Part shown: positions 1 to 6,920 of the stretch, piece by piece
Numbering within the stretch: the stretch's first letter is position 1
Layout of the letters: each line of letters opens with the position of its first letter
Assembly (NCBI GenBank): GCA_946540705.1
Contig: CAMNJD010000492.1
Location: forward strand, 1 to 12,001
DNA length: 12,001 bases
Reading direction: 5' to 3'
DNA from: an uncultured Ruminococcus sp.
GTDB taxonomy: Bacteria > Bacillota > Clostridia > Oscillospirales > Ruminococcaceae
The notes under the pieces: model-generated
Seen by the model: the letters and a program-made list of their open reading frames with translations, nothing else
Told to the model about the DNA's origin: nothing
The model's database searches: none
Program-made: the position numbers and the translations under genes

Positions 1-113
1 GAGGGACAGCGTCCCTCGTCGCGCTCCGCAGAGCGCGAAACTCCCCTATCGTTCCGGCTCGGGAAGTTGGGGGCATGGGGGAAGTACCCCAAGCATGGGG
101 CAACTTCCCCCAT
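1..113. repeat. G-rich cluster of palindromes, possible REP-like or terminator element
   Basis: Three hairpins lie in a row. The first is GAGGGAC-agc-GTCCCTC at 1-17. The second is GCGCTC-cgca-GAGCGC at about 23-38. The third is an 11-bp perfect inverted repeat pairing 75-85 (ATGGGGGAAGT) with 103-113, with a nested CCCC/GGGG inside its loop (87-90 with 97-100). Bases 61-69 can pair instead with 101-109, so two folds compete. The word CATGGGG occurs twice (74-80, 94-100). Four G-runs (61-63, 69-73, 77-81, 97-100) would also allow a G-quadruplex. The element may continue upstream of the window. Its function is unknown. Confidence 0.45.
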
Positions 114-335
114 TACAAAATAACATGTACCTCTCTTGTACTATGTAAGTTTCAGCGAACAGACACCGGCGTGACGTGCTTTATATTCATTATATAAACT
201 GCTGATTTCAAATGCATTGCGCCTCAGTCACCTATTACTAATTTTCGTCTGTACAAAAGAGGAATTTGTTATTTTGAACGATAAGGGATTTTCGCGCCCT
301 GCGGTAAGCGAGGCCGCCTGAGCGCTGCCTTGCCT
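1..335. other. Gene-free region downstream of comF
   Basis: No credible coding sequence is visible on either strand. Bases 1-113 are GC-rich and full of inverted repeats, described separately. Bases about 118-290 are AT-rich, with a small inverted repeat TTTATA/TATAAA around 180-200 and no convincing promoter pair. Bases 291-335 follow the comF stop on the minus strand and show no clear intrinsic terminator. Only short ORFs of under about 20 codons are present, and none has support beyond a chance start. Confidence 0.6.
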
Positions 336-1037
336 TTAGCCACTCGCCGGCGGAGACTCCGCATTCTCCGTTCGCAGGCGCACAGTCGCCGCCGCAATCA
401 TCACACGCGCCGCACCGCTCTCCTTCAGCAGCTCAGTACACTGCCGCAGCGTACTGCCCGTAGTCAGCACATCGTCACAGAGCAGCACCGTCTGACCGCT
501 GAGACGCTTCCCGGTGCTGTGAAAACGCTTGGCGTATTCGGCACGCTCTGCACCGCCGACCTGATGCTGCCGCACCTGCCCCGCACGCTCCGTCAGCAGA
601 TCGCCGCGCACCGGCAGACCCAGCTTAGCCGCGACCGCCTTGCCCAGCAGCTCCGCATGACTGTAGCCCTGCCTCCTGCGGCGGCTTTTCGTGACCGGAA
701 CCCATGTCACAAGCTCCGGCATGCCCGGTCCCGCGGCTGCACGCACACGCTCCGCAAGGCGCTTTGCCGCATAATATGCGAAATTCCGGCTGCCTTGCTT
801 CATCGCGAGAACACCCGCCTTTGCTGCGCCCTCATAGCGATACGCCGCCGCTGCACCGTCCCACGGGATCCCCTCGCCGGCATTCTGCAAAGCCCATGCG
901 GAATAATCCGCCGAAAGCGCCTCCAGCGCGGCCTGACAGCCCGGACAGAGCAGCCGGTCAAAGGCAGTGCGCTGCCCGCAGCAGCCGCAGCGGTTCGGAT
1001 AAAACAGATCCAGCAGCCGCATCGAAAACCGGGTCAC
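336..1037 (-). CDS. comF: ComF family phosphoribosyltransferase-like protein
   Basis: This is a ComF/GntX-type protein of 233 residues. It has an N-terminal zinc-ribbon-like motif with four cysteines (Cys17, Cys20, Cys31, Cys34) and a phosphoribosyltransferase fold. The PRPP-binding loop is VLLCDDVLTTGST at residues 184-196, and a basic VPVTKSRRRRQGY segment sits mid-protein. Family members act in natural competence (ComFC) or in a less well-defined DNA or nucleotide role; the enzymatic reaction is not settled. The start chosen is GTG at 1037. It overlaps the recD2 stop as GTGA and follows AGGAGG by 7 bases, inside the end of recD2, which implies translational coupling. A longer frame from 1094 has no such support. 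No ComFA helicase gene is adjacent, so a competence role is only an inference. The length is normal for the family. Confidence 0.88.
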   Translation of the reverse strand: MTRFSMRLLDLFYPNRCGCCGQRTAFDRLLCPGCQAALEALSADYSAWALQNAGEGIPWDGAAAAYRYEGAAKAGVLAMKQGSRNFAYYAAKRLAERVRAAAGPGMPELVTWVPVTKSRRRRQGYSHAELLGKAVAAKLGLPVRGDLLTERAGQVRQHQVGGAERAEYAKRFHSTGKRLSGQTVLLCDDVLTTGSTLRQCTELLKESGAARVMIAAATVRLRTENAESPPASG

Positions 1038-3262
1038 GGCTCTGCCTCCTGCTGCTCCCGCCCGATCATCTTCCGGAGCATGTCGGTCAGGCACGAATAC
1101 CGCAGCGTTTTCTGCTGATTCTGCACCATTTCCGCGACCTTGCGCGGCGAGCCAATCAGAATGAGCAGCTTTTTCGCCCGTGTGACAGCCGTATACAGCA
1201 GCGAACGGTAGCTCAGACGGTCGGTTCCCTCCGGCAGTACCAGAATGACCGCCTCAAACTCGCTGCCCTGACTTTTGTGAACCGTGACGGCATAGGAGAG
1301 CTCAAGCTGGTCGAGCTGTCTGGCATTGTAGGTCACAACGCGGCCGTCGAAATCGACCTTCATCGTGTTCGCAGCCTTGTCGATCGCCGTGACTGTGCCG
1401 ATATCGCCGTTGAAGATACCTGCGCCGCGCTCGCCGTCCCGCGTCCACTCCATCTCATACTGGTTCTGAATCTGCATGACCTTATCGCCCTCACGGAAGG
1501 TATAGAGCAGATTTTTGAGGATCATTTTGCCGTATTTCGGCGGATTGACCGCCTCCTGCAGCATCTGGTTCAGCATGACCGTGCCAAGGATACCTTTGCG
1601 GGTCGGGGAGATCACCTGAATGTCGGTCTGCGGCGTAAAGCCGTAGGCCTGCGGGAGCCTGCGCTGATAGAGGTCACGGAGAAACGCGGCAGCCTCCCCC
1701 GCATCGCGGCGGTCAAAGAAGAAGAAATCGCTCTGCTTGTCGGCGAGGTCGGGCATTTCTCCGCGGATGATGCGGTGCGCACTGCGGATGATGCAGCTTT
1801 CCTGCGCCTGCCGGAAAATCTCGCGCAGCCGGACGACCGGCAGCCGGCGGCTTTCCGTGAGTGCGTGCAGCAGATGCCCCGCGCCGACGGACGGAAGCTG
1901 ATCCTCGTCGCCGACCAGGATCACGCGGCAGGAGAGCCGCAGCGCCCGCAGCAGTCCCTCAAACAGCAGCGTATCGACCATCGAAAACTCATCGACGATC
2001 ACGACATCGGCCTTGAGCTGATTCTCCTCGTTATGCTGAAAGGTGAGCTGCCCGTTTTCGTCATGCACCATGCCGAGCAGCCGGTGAACGGTCTTTGCCT
2101 CCCGGCCGGTCAGCTCGGTCATGCGCTTGGCGGCGCGGCCGGTCGGGGCAGCAAGCAGCACGGTACTGCCCGCCTTCAGGCAGAGGTGAATCACGCCGTT
2201 GAGGGTCGTGGTCTTGCCGGTGCCCGGGCCGCCGGTCAGCACCATAATCCCGCGGGAAAAGGCACATGCGATCGCCTTTTTTTGCAGATCGGCATAGGTC
2301 ATGCCGGTTTCCTTCTCCTCCTGTGCGATGGCCGCTGTGCAGTCAAAGTCCTCCGGCGGTGAGAACGCGAGCATCGCCGCGATGCGTGTCGCGATGTAGT
2401 CCTCCGCCTCGTAGTAATATGACAGATACACATAATCGCCGTCGCTGCCCTCAAAGGCATAGAGCACATTGTCCTCCAGTGCATCGGCATAGGCCGACTG
2501 AAAATCCTCCTCTGTGATGCCGAGCACCCTGACCGCGACCTCGCGGAAGCTGCCGAACGGCAGGCAGGTGTGCCCCTCCTGTGCGGCCTCCTGAAGGGCC
2601 CAGCGGAATCCTGCGAGCAGCCGCTTGACGGCGTTTTTCGGGATTTGCAGATCGGACGCAATGCGCTCGGCCTGCCGGAATTCGAGGTCGATGCCGGCAT
2701 CGCAGAGGCGGTAGGGATTCTCCTGAATGACCTCCCACGCGGCAGCGCCCCAGCGGCGGTACGCCTGCATAGCGGCCGAGGCGGGGATGCCGTATGCCTG
2801 AAGCCGCCCCATGAGGCTGCGCAGGCCGAAGATCTGCTGTGCCGCCTCGGTGATCTCCTCACATTTCTGCGGCGAGATGCCCTTGATGCGCAGGAGCTTT
2901 TCGGGCTCCTTTTCGATCACTTGCAGGGTGAATTCGCCGAATTCCGCAACGATCCTGCGCGCAAGTGCCTTGCCGATGCCGCGGATGACGCCGCTTGCGA
3001 GATACCGCTCGATGTTCACGACAGTCGAAGGCAGCGCCCTGACGCAGCTTTCTGCGCGGAACTGCTCCCCGAAGCGCGGGTGATTCGTGAAGCTGCCGGT
3101 CAGCTCAAGCTCCTCGCCCGGCTCAACCAGCCCGATCTCCCCGACGACAGTGATCATCGCGTCCTCAGTCTCGATATCAGCGACGACATAGCCTGTCTCC
3201 TCGTTATAGAACATCACATCATCGACTGTTCCGCGAATAGCCTGTATCAGATTCTGTGCCAA
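1034..3262 (-). CDS. recD2: RecD2-type ATP-dependent DNA helicase (SF1B)
   Basis: This 742-residue protein is full length for RecD2, the RecBC-independent 5'-3' helicase involved in DNA repair and replication-fork maintenance. The N-terminal region (about 1-100) carries the OB-like domain, followed by helix-hairpin-helix-like repeats (RGIGKALARRI from 94, RIKGISPQ from 125). The motor shows Walker A GGPGTGKTTT at 344-353, Walker B VIVDEFSMVD at 421-430, motif III GDEDQLPSVG at 451-460, the SH3-like insertion region near 590-650, YAVTVHKSQGSEF at 657-669 and YTAVTRAKK at 690-698. The start is TTG at 3262, supported by AAAGGAGG 8 bases upstream. It shares a 4-base overlap with comF downstream. 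An intrinsic terminator lies just upstream, with no promoter seen between it and the ribosome site. Confidence 0.96.
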   Translation of the reverse strand: MAQNLIQAIRGTVDDVMFYNEETGYVVADIETEDAMITVVGEIGLVEPGEELELTGSFTNHPRFGEQFRAESCVRALPSTVVNIERYLASGVIRGIGKALARRIVAEFGEFTLQVIEKEPEKLLRIKGISPQKCEEITEAAQQIFGLRSLMGRLQAYGIPASAAMQAYRRWGAAAWEVIQENPYRLCDAGIDLEFRQAERIASDLQIPKNAVKRLLAGFRWALQEAAQEGHTCLPFGSFREVAVRVLGITEEDFQSAYADALEDNVLYAFEGSDGDYVYLSYYYEAEDYIATRIAAMLAFSPPEDFDCTAAIAQEEKETGMTYADLQKKAIACAFSRGIMVLTGGPGTGKTTTLNGVIHLCLKAGSTVLLAAPTGRAAKRMTELTGREAKTVHRLLGMVHDENGQLTFQHNEENQLKADVVIVDEFSMVDTLLFEGLLRALRLSCRVILVGDEDQLPSVGAGHLLHALTESRRLPVVRLREIFRQAQESCIIRSAHRIIRGEMPDLADKQSDFFFFDRRDAGEAAAFLRDLYQRRLPQAYGFTPQTDIQVISPTRKGILGTVMLNQMLQEAVNPPKYGKMILKNLLYTFREGDKVMQIQNQYEMEWTRDGERGAGIFNGDIGTVTAIDKAANTMKVDFDGRVVTYNARQLDQLELSYAVTVHKSQGSEFEAVILVLPEGTDRLSYRSLLYTAVTRAKKLLILIGSPRKVAEMVQNQQKTLRYSCLTDMLRKMIGREQQEAEP

Positions 3263-3267
3263 GGGAT

Positions 3268-3277
3268 CCGCCTCCTT
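3268..3277 (-). promoter_or_regulatory. Ribosome binding site deciding the TTG start of recD2
   Basis: Read on the minus strand the sequence is AAAGGAGG followed by 8 bases and then TTG. No ATG near the N-terminus fits better, so the TTG start is accepted. Confidence 0.75.
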
Positions 3278-3285
3278 TCTTTCGT

Positions 3286-3332
3286 ATAAAAACCGCCGAT
3301 GATGCCGGCCTGAACCGGATCATCAGCGGTTT
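3286..3332 (-). terminator. Intrinsic terminator after the DUF4190-like gene
   Basis: Bases 3290-3332 form a long hairpin. The outer arms are AAACCGC and GCGGTTT, the inner arms GATGAT and ATCATC, and the tip CCGG/CCGG, with one wobble and one bulge. On the minus strand it ends in GCGGTTTTTAT, a stem followed by a T-run. It lies 23 bases after the stop of the membrane protein gene and only about 9 bases before the recD2 ribosome site. The plus-strand side lacks a T-run of similar quality, so minus-strand use is more likely. Confidence 0.8.
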
Positions 3333-3354
3333 CTGATGCATTCGTCAGTTTGGA

Positions 3355-3972
3355 TCAGTCTGTGCAGAGCATGCCCCTGCCTGCTGCAAATCCGGCCGAG
3401 ACATCCGAAGCAGACGGTGCTGTGCTCTCGTCAGTGATCGTCCAGTTGGACAACTGGAACTCGAGGCTGCCCTTGGATTTATACTGCTCAAGCAGCGTAT
3501 CCATAACGGTATTGATCGTGATGTCATAGCGGGCGAAGAAATCATCGAACGGAGCCTGCTTATACTTTTCGAGGTATTCCGGAAGCTCACCTGTCTCCTC
3601 ATACTGCGTGAACACAGTATCCTGATCGCGGGTGAGTCTTGCGTAGTCATTGAGGATCTCCTCTGCGTGCGGCAGCAGCGGCCAGATAATGTAGAGGATC
3701 GTGCCGAGAATCAGAAGGCTGACGGCACTGGTGATGATACCCGTGATTGCCAGACCCGTACCGCTGCACTTCTTGACCAGAGAAATGATACCGAAGATCA
3801 GGGACAGCGGAATGGTAACGATGTCAATGGCACCTGCGCAGCAGCAAATACCGATCAGGCTGACCAGACCCAATATCAGCGCTGCGACCGCAAAGCCGCT
3901 TCCGCCGCTGCGGGATCTTCCCGCTCCGGCCTCCACGCTCTGTTCGGGCATACTCGTGTTGTAATCGCTCAT
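3355..3972 (-). CDS. Small membrane protein, DUF4190-like
   Basis: This 205-residue protein has a Ser/Gly-rich N-terminal tail of about 25 residues. Next come two or three hydrophobic segments (about 27-47, 49-66 and 72-97), then a charged C-terminal domain of about 105 residues. The pattern GFAVAALILGLVSLIG ... LIFGIISL ... GTGLAITGIITS matches the glycine-rich repeats of DUF4190-type proteins common in Gram-positive bacteria, whose function is not known. Three consecutive cysteines (43-45) lie in the first membrane segment. The ATG start is preceded by AGAGG at about 7 bases. It begins 19 bases after the metA stop, so it is probably cotranscribed with metA, and a strong terminator follows. 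Nothing in its sequence ties it to methionine synthesis. Confidence 0.82.
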   Translation of the reverse strand: MSDYNTSMPEQSVEAGAGRSRSGGSGFAVAALILGLVSLIGICCCAGAIDIVTIPLSLIFGIISLVKKCSGTGLAITGIITSAVSLLILGTILYIIWPLLPHAEEILNDYARLTRDQDTVFTQYEETGELPEYLEKYKQAPFDDFFARYDITINTVMDTLLEQYKSKGSLEFQLSNWTITDESTAPSASDVSAGFAAGRGMLCTD

Positions 3973-3991
3973 AATTTACCTCTTTTCTGCT

Positions 3992-4939
3992 TCAGATCTC
4001 GCCTTCCCAGTCCCAGTTCCGCAGCGGAAGCTCCGTGAGATCAAAGGGGGTACGCTGATAAACGCAATAATTGAGCCAGTTGGAGAACATCAGGTTTGCA
4101 CTGCAGCGCCATGTAAAGTTTGGCGGCTGTTCCGGGTTATCATCGGGAAAATAATGTTTCGGCAGCTCGATCTCAAGCCCCTTGGCCTTATCCCGGAAAT
4201 ACTCTGAGGCCAGTGTATTGCGGTCATACTCTGAATGTCCGGTGATGAAATACTGCCGGCCGTTGCGGTTTGCAACGATATGGACGCCGGATTCCGGCGA
4301 GCTGGTCAGGATCCTGAGCTGCTTCACCGGCTCGATATCCTCCCTGCGCACTTCCGTGTGGCGGGAATGCGGGACATAGAACACATCGTCAAAGCCGCGC
4401 AGCAGCAGCGAATGCTTATACTCTGCCGTATGCGCGAAGATTCCGAACATCTTTTTTTCGAGCGGATATTTCGGCACGCCGAAATGGTAGTAAAGTCCTG
4501 CCTGTGCGCCCCAGCAGATATGCAGCGTACTGAACACATGGGTTTTCGACCATTCCATCAGCTCGCAGATTTCCTGCCAGTAATCGACTTCCTCAAATTC
4601 CAGTTGTTCAACCGGTGCCCCGGTGATGATCATGCCGTCGTAGAACTGTCCGCGGATCTCGCTGAGGGTCGTATAGAAGGCGTCCATATGGCTCTGCGAG
4701 GTATTCTTCGAGACATGCGATTCCATGCGCAGCAGCGAAATATCGACCTGAAGCGGCGTATTGCTGAGCAGCCGCAGGAGCTGGAGCTCCGTCTCCAGCT
4801 TTTTGGGCATGATATTCAGCACGAGGATCCGCAGCGGCCGGATATCCTGATGTGCGGCGCGGTCGCTGTCCATGACAAAGATATGCTCATTGCGGAGTGC
4901 CTGAAAGGCAGGCAGCTCCGGGGAAATGCAGATCGGCAA
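3992..4939 (-). CDS. metA: MetA, homoserine O-acyltransferase (probably acetyl-CoA specific)
   Basis: This cytosolic enzyme acylates the hydroxyl of L-homoserine, the first committed step of methionine synthesis. The 315-residue length is normal, and numbering matches the family. The nucleophile Cys142 lies in HICWGAQA, and His235 and Glu237 in ITGHSEYD. Position 111, in GAPVEQLEF, is Glu. In characterised members Glu111 goes with acetyl-CoA and Gly with succinyl-CoA, so the product is predicted to be O-acetylhomoserine despite the usual 'succinyltransferase' name. The start is TTG at 4939. MPICISPELPA aligns with the MPI-type N-terminus of the family, and AAAGGAGC lies 9 bases upstream. The gene follows the carboxylase trio after 83 bases that contain a structured leader, and probably shares a transcript with the DUF4190-like gene. 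Other methionine genes are not in the window. Confidence 0.95.
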   Translation of the reverse strand: MPICISPELPAFQALRNEHIFVMDSDRAAHQDIRPLRILVLNIMPKKLETELQLLRLLSNTPLQVDISLLRMESHVSKNTSQSHMDAFYTTLSEIRGQFYDGMIITGAPVEQLEFEEVDYWQEICELMEWSKTHVFSTLHICWGAQAGLYYHFGVPKYPLEKKMFGIFAHTAEYKHSLLLRGFDDVFYVPHSRHTEVRREDIEPVKQLRILTSSPESGVHIVANRNGRQYFITGHSEYDRNTLASEYFRDKAKGLEIELPKHYFPDDNPEQPPNFTWRCSANLMFSNWLNYCVYQRTPFDLTELPLRNWDWEGEI

Positions 4940-4959
4940 AGAAAAAACGCTCCTTTCTG

Positions 4960-5019
4960 CCCCGCTCTGTGAGACAGGCGGAGAGACGCAGCCGTCGCTC
5001 TGTCGCCGGATCAGCGGGG
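4960..5019 (-). promoter_or_regulatory. Structured leader of metA, candidate three-way-junction RNA
   Basis: On the minus strand a 7-bp closing stem pairs CCCCGCU (5019-5013) with AGCGGGG (4966-4960). Inside is a long arm: GGCG/CGCC (5007-5004 with 4980-4977), a three-base bulge, then GAGCGACG against CGUCUCUC with one mismatch and a GCUG loop. A short CUGU-CUC-ACAG hairpin (4977-4967) completes the junction. The metA ribosome site AAAGGAGC begins 4 bases after the closing stem. The CUCC inside the long arm could pair with GGAG of that site in an alternative fold. It does not match any methionine riboswitch consensus I can recall. Folding was by eye only. Confidence 0.4.
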
Positions 5020-5021
5020 AA

Positions 5022-5027
5022 ATTATA
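5022..5027 (-). promoter_or_regulatory. Weak possible -10 box upstream of metA
   Basis: A perfect TATAAT on the minus strand spans the stop codon of the oadA-like gene. No acceptable -35 box is seen 16-18 bases upstream. A start about 7 bases downstream would fall inside the first arm of the leader stem. It may be chance. Confidence 0.2.
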
Positions 5028-6426
5028 CGGGATGAATCTGCTTTTGTGCATCGCCGTGGACGCCGTCAAGCCCGAACTGCTTATCGCGGCGCTTCTCGAA
5101 GAATTTAACGGCGACCTGTCCGAACTGCGCATAGGAGAGGACATCCTCCTCCTGTGTGATCCACTCTGCGCATTCCTGACGGAGCTTATCGAGCTCCGGT
5201 TCCAGCAGATCGGCGGGACGGCAGGTGATTGCCTCCTCGCCCTTGAGGATCTTCTTCTGGAATTCGGGGTCGATCGGGAGCGGCGTTCTGCCGTACTCGC
5301 CCTTGACCATTGCCTTGAATTCCTTTGTGACCATTTTATAGCGCTCGCCCATGACGATATTGAACACGGCCTGTGTGCCGACGATCTGGGAGGTCGGGGT
5401 GACGAGCGGCGGGAAGCCTGCATCCTTTCGGACACGCGGGACTTCCTCGAGAACAGCGGTGAGCTGATCCTCCTTGCCTGCCTGCTTGAGCTGCGAGAGC
5501 AGGTTCGAGAGCATGCCGCCCGGGACCTGATAGATCAGCGTCTTGGCGTCTGCCGCAAGCATCTTGGGATCAAGCAGACCCTCTTTGATATACTTTTCGC
5601 GGAGCTCCATGAAGTACGGGCGCAGCGCGCTGAGCTTGACCAGATCAAGGCCGGTGTCATATTCGCTGCCCTGAAGTGCGGCGACCATCGACTCGGTCGG
5701 TGCATGGGAGGTACCCAGTGCGAGCGGGCTGAGTGCGGTGTCGATCGAATCGACGCCTGCTTCGACGGCCTTCAGCAGGCACATCGAGGCCAGACCGGAC
5801 GTATAGTGCGTGTGAAGCTGGATCGGCAGCTTGACGGCAGCCTTCAGCGCCTTGGTCAGCGACTCTGCGCGGTAGGGCGTCAGCAGCGCTGCCATATCCT
5901 TAATGCAGATCGAATCCGCACCGGCATCGGCAATGCGCTTTGCATATTCCACATAGTATTCATCGGTGAACACCTCGCCGGTCGTGAAGCTCATCGCGAC
6001 CTGCGTATGCGCACCCTCCTTCTTCGCTGCCCTGATCGCGGTTTCGAGGTTGCGGATATCGTTCAGAGCATCGAAAATACGGATGATATCAATGCCGTTC
6101 GCAATCGACTTCTGCACGAAATACTCGACCACATCGTCTGCATAGTGGCGGTAGCCGAGCATATTCTGGCCGCGGAACAGCATTTGCAGCGGGGTCTTCG
6201 GGCAGTGCTTCTTCAGCGTGCGCAGACGCTCCCACGGATCCTCATTGAGGAAGCGCAGGCAGGAGTCAAAGGTCGCGCCGCCCCAGCATTCCAGCGACTG
6301 GAAGCCGATCTCGTCGAGCTGCTCCAGCACGGGGAGCATGTCCGATGTGGTCATGCGCGTTGCGAGCAGAGACTGATGTGCGTCACGCAGTACGGTTTCT
6401 GTAATTCCAATTTTTGCCATAGTCAT
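5023..6426 (-). CDS. oadA: OadA/PycB-type carboxyltransferase subunit (5S-like)
   Basis: This 467-residue protein is the pyruvate/oxaloacetate carboxyltransferase half of biotin-dependent enzymes such as oxaloacetate decarboxylase alpha, pyruvate carboxylase subunit B or the transcarboxylase 5S subunit. It moves a carboxyl group between carboxybiotin and pyruvate. The TIM barrel (about 1-300) shows RDAHQS at 14-19 with metal ligand Asp15, the carboxylated-lysine site in CIKDMA (Lys176), and metal ligands His205 and His207 in LHTHYTSG. The C-terminal conserved carboxylase domain covers about 300-467. The biotinyl domain often fused at the C-terminus is absent and is supplied by the gene just upstream, 13 bases away. 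The start at 6426 has AAGG 5-8 bases before it; ATG at 6420 (MAKIGITETVLRD) is a possible alternative. Substrate direction cannot be decided from sequence. Confidence 0.93.
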   Translation of the reverse strand: MTMAKIGITETVLRDAHQSLLATRMTTSDMLPVLEQLDEIGFQSLECWGGATFDSCLRFLNEDPWERLRTLKKHCPKTPLQMLFRGQNMLGYRHYADDVVEYFVQKSIANGIDIIRIFDALNDIRNLETAIRAAKKEGAHTQVAMSFTTGEVFTDEYYVEYAKRIADAGADSICIKDMAALLTPYRAESLTKALKAAVKLPIQLHTHYTSGLASMCLLKAVEAGVDSIDTALSPLALGTSHAPTESMVAALQGSEYDTGLDLVKLSALRPYFMELREKYIKEGLLDPKMLAADAKTLIYQVPGGMLSNLLSQLKQAGKEDQLTAVLEEVPRVRKDAGFPPLVTPTSQIVGTQAVFNIVMGERYKMVTKEFKAMVKGEYGRTPLPIDPEFQKKILKGEEAITCRPADLLEPELDKLRQECAEWITQEEDVLSYAQFGQVAVKFFEKRRDKQFGLDGVHGDAQKQIHPV

Positions 6427-6439
6427 TCACACCTTCCGA

Positions 6440-6856
6440 TCAGCCCAGAATTGCCAGCGCATCGCCGGGATTGACAGAGCTGCCCTTGGTTGTGTTGACG
6501 GAGAGAACGGTGCCGTCCTCCGGTGCAACGATATCGTTTTCCATTTTCATTGCTTCCAGAATGAACAGAACCTGTCCCTTTTTGACCGCATCGCCTGCCG
6601 CGCACTTGACGTCGAGAATGGTGCCGGGCATCGGTGCGGAAACGGGCGTGCCGTCAGCCGCGGATGCAGCGGGAGCGGGTGCTGCTGCGGGTGCTGCCGC
6701 CGGAGCGGGCGCTGCCGCGGGTGCTGCTGCCGGAGCGGGTGCTGCGGCGGGGGCTGCTGCGGGTGCTGCTGCGGGTGCTGCGCCTGCGCCGAGCTCCTCG
6801 ACTGTAACATCATACTGCTTCTGATTGACCGTCACACGAAACTGCTTCATGCTCAT
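6440..6856 (-). CDS. Biotin carboxyl carrier protein (1.3S-like) with Ala-Pro linker
   Basis: This 138-residue protein carries the biotin that shuttles CO2 between the two carboxyltransferases on either side. Residues 1-22 form a short N-terminal segment typical of decarboxylase and transcarboxylase carriers (MKQFRVTVNQKQYDVTVEE). Residues 24-67 are an Ala/Pro linker made almost entirely of AAAP and AP units. Residues 70-138 form the biotinyl domain, with VSAPMPGTI and the attachment site EAMKMEND, where Lys104 is biotinylated. The start at 6856 has AGGAGG 8 bases upstream. It lies between the 12S-like gene (64 bases upstream, with a hairpin in the gap) and the 5S-like gene. It is distinct from AccB, and no biotin carboxylase gene is nearby. 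The name is secure; the holoenzyme is inferred from neighbours. Confidence 0.93.
   Translation of the reverse strand: MSMKQFRVTVNQKQYDVTVEELGAGAAPAAAPAAAPAAAPAPAAAPAAAPAPAAAPAAAPAPAASAADGTPVSAPMPGTILDVKCAAGDAVKKGQVLFILEAMKMENDIVAPEDGTVLSVNTTKGSSVNPGDALAILG
6665..6783 (-). repeat. In-gene repeat coding the Ala-Pro linker
   Basis: A GC-rich tract of degenerate 30-base units, each coding roughly AAAPAAAPAP and repeated about three to four times. Synonymous positions vary between units (gct, gcc, gcg). The register is in frame throughout, so unit gain or loss would only change linker length. Confidence 0.75.
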
Positions 6857-6884
6857 AACGAAATCCTCCTGAATGTATAGTTGA

Positions 6885-6911
6885 ATGCGGGAGCGCGATC
6901 ACTCCCCGCAT
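6885..6911 (-). other. Intercistronic hairpin between the carboxyltransferase and carrier genes
   Basis: On the minus strand ATGCGGGGAG pairs with CTCCCGCAT with one bulged G and an 8-base loop. It sits between the stop at 6921 and the carrier's ribosome site. No T-run follows, so it is unlikely to terminate. An mRNA processing or stabilising role is an inference. Confidence 0.5.
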
Positions 6912-6920
6912 GATTCTTTA

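Noticed and set aside
704..2362. Long plus-strand open frame of 552 codons opposite recD2 and comF
   Set aside because: It is antisense to recD2, which has all helicase motifs. The translation is low-complexity, rich in His, Arg and Gln, with no recognisable domain.
4897..6474. Plus-strand open frame of 525 codons opposite the oadA-like gene
   Set aside because: A GC-driven shadow of a gene with clear catalytic motifs; no ribosome site or family match.
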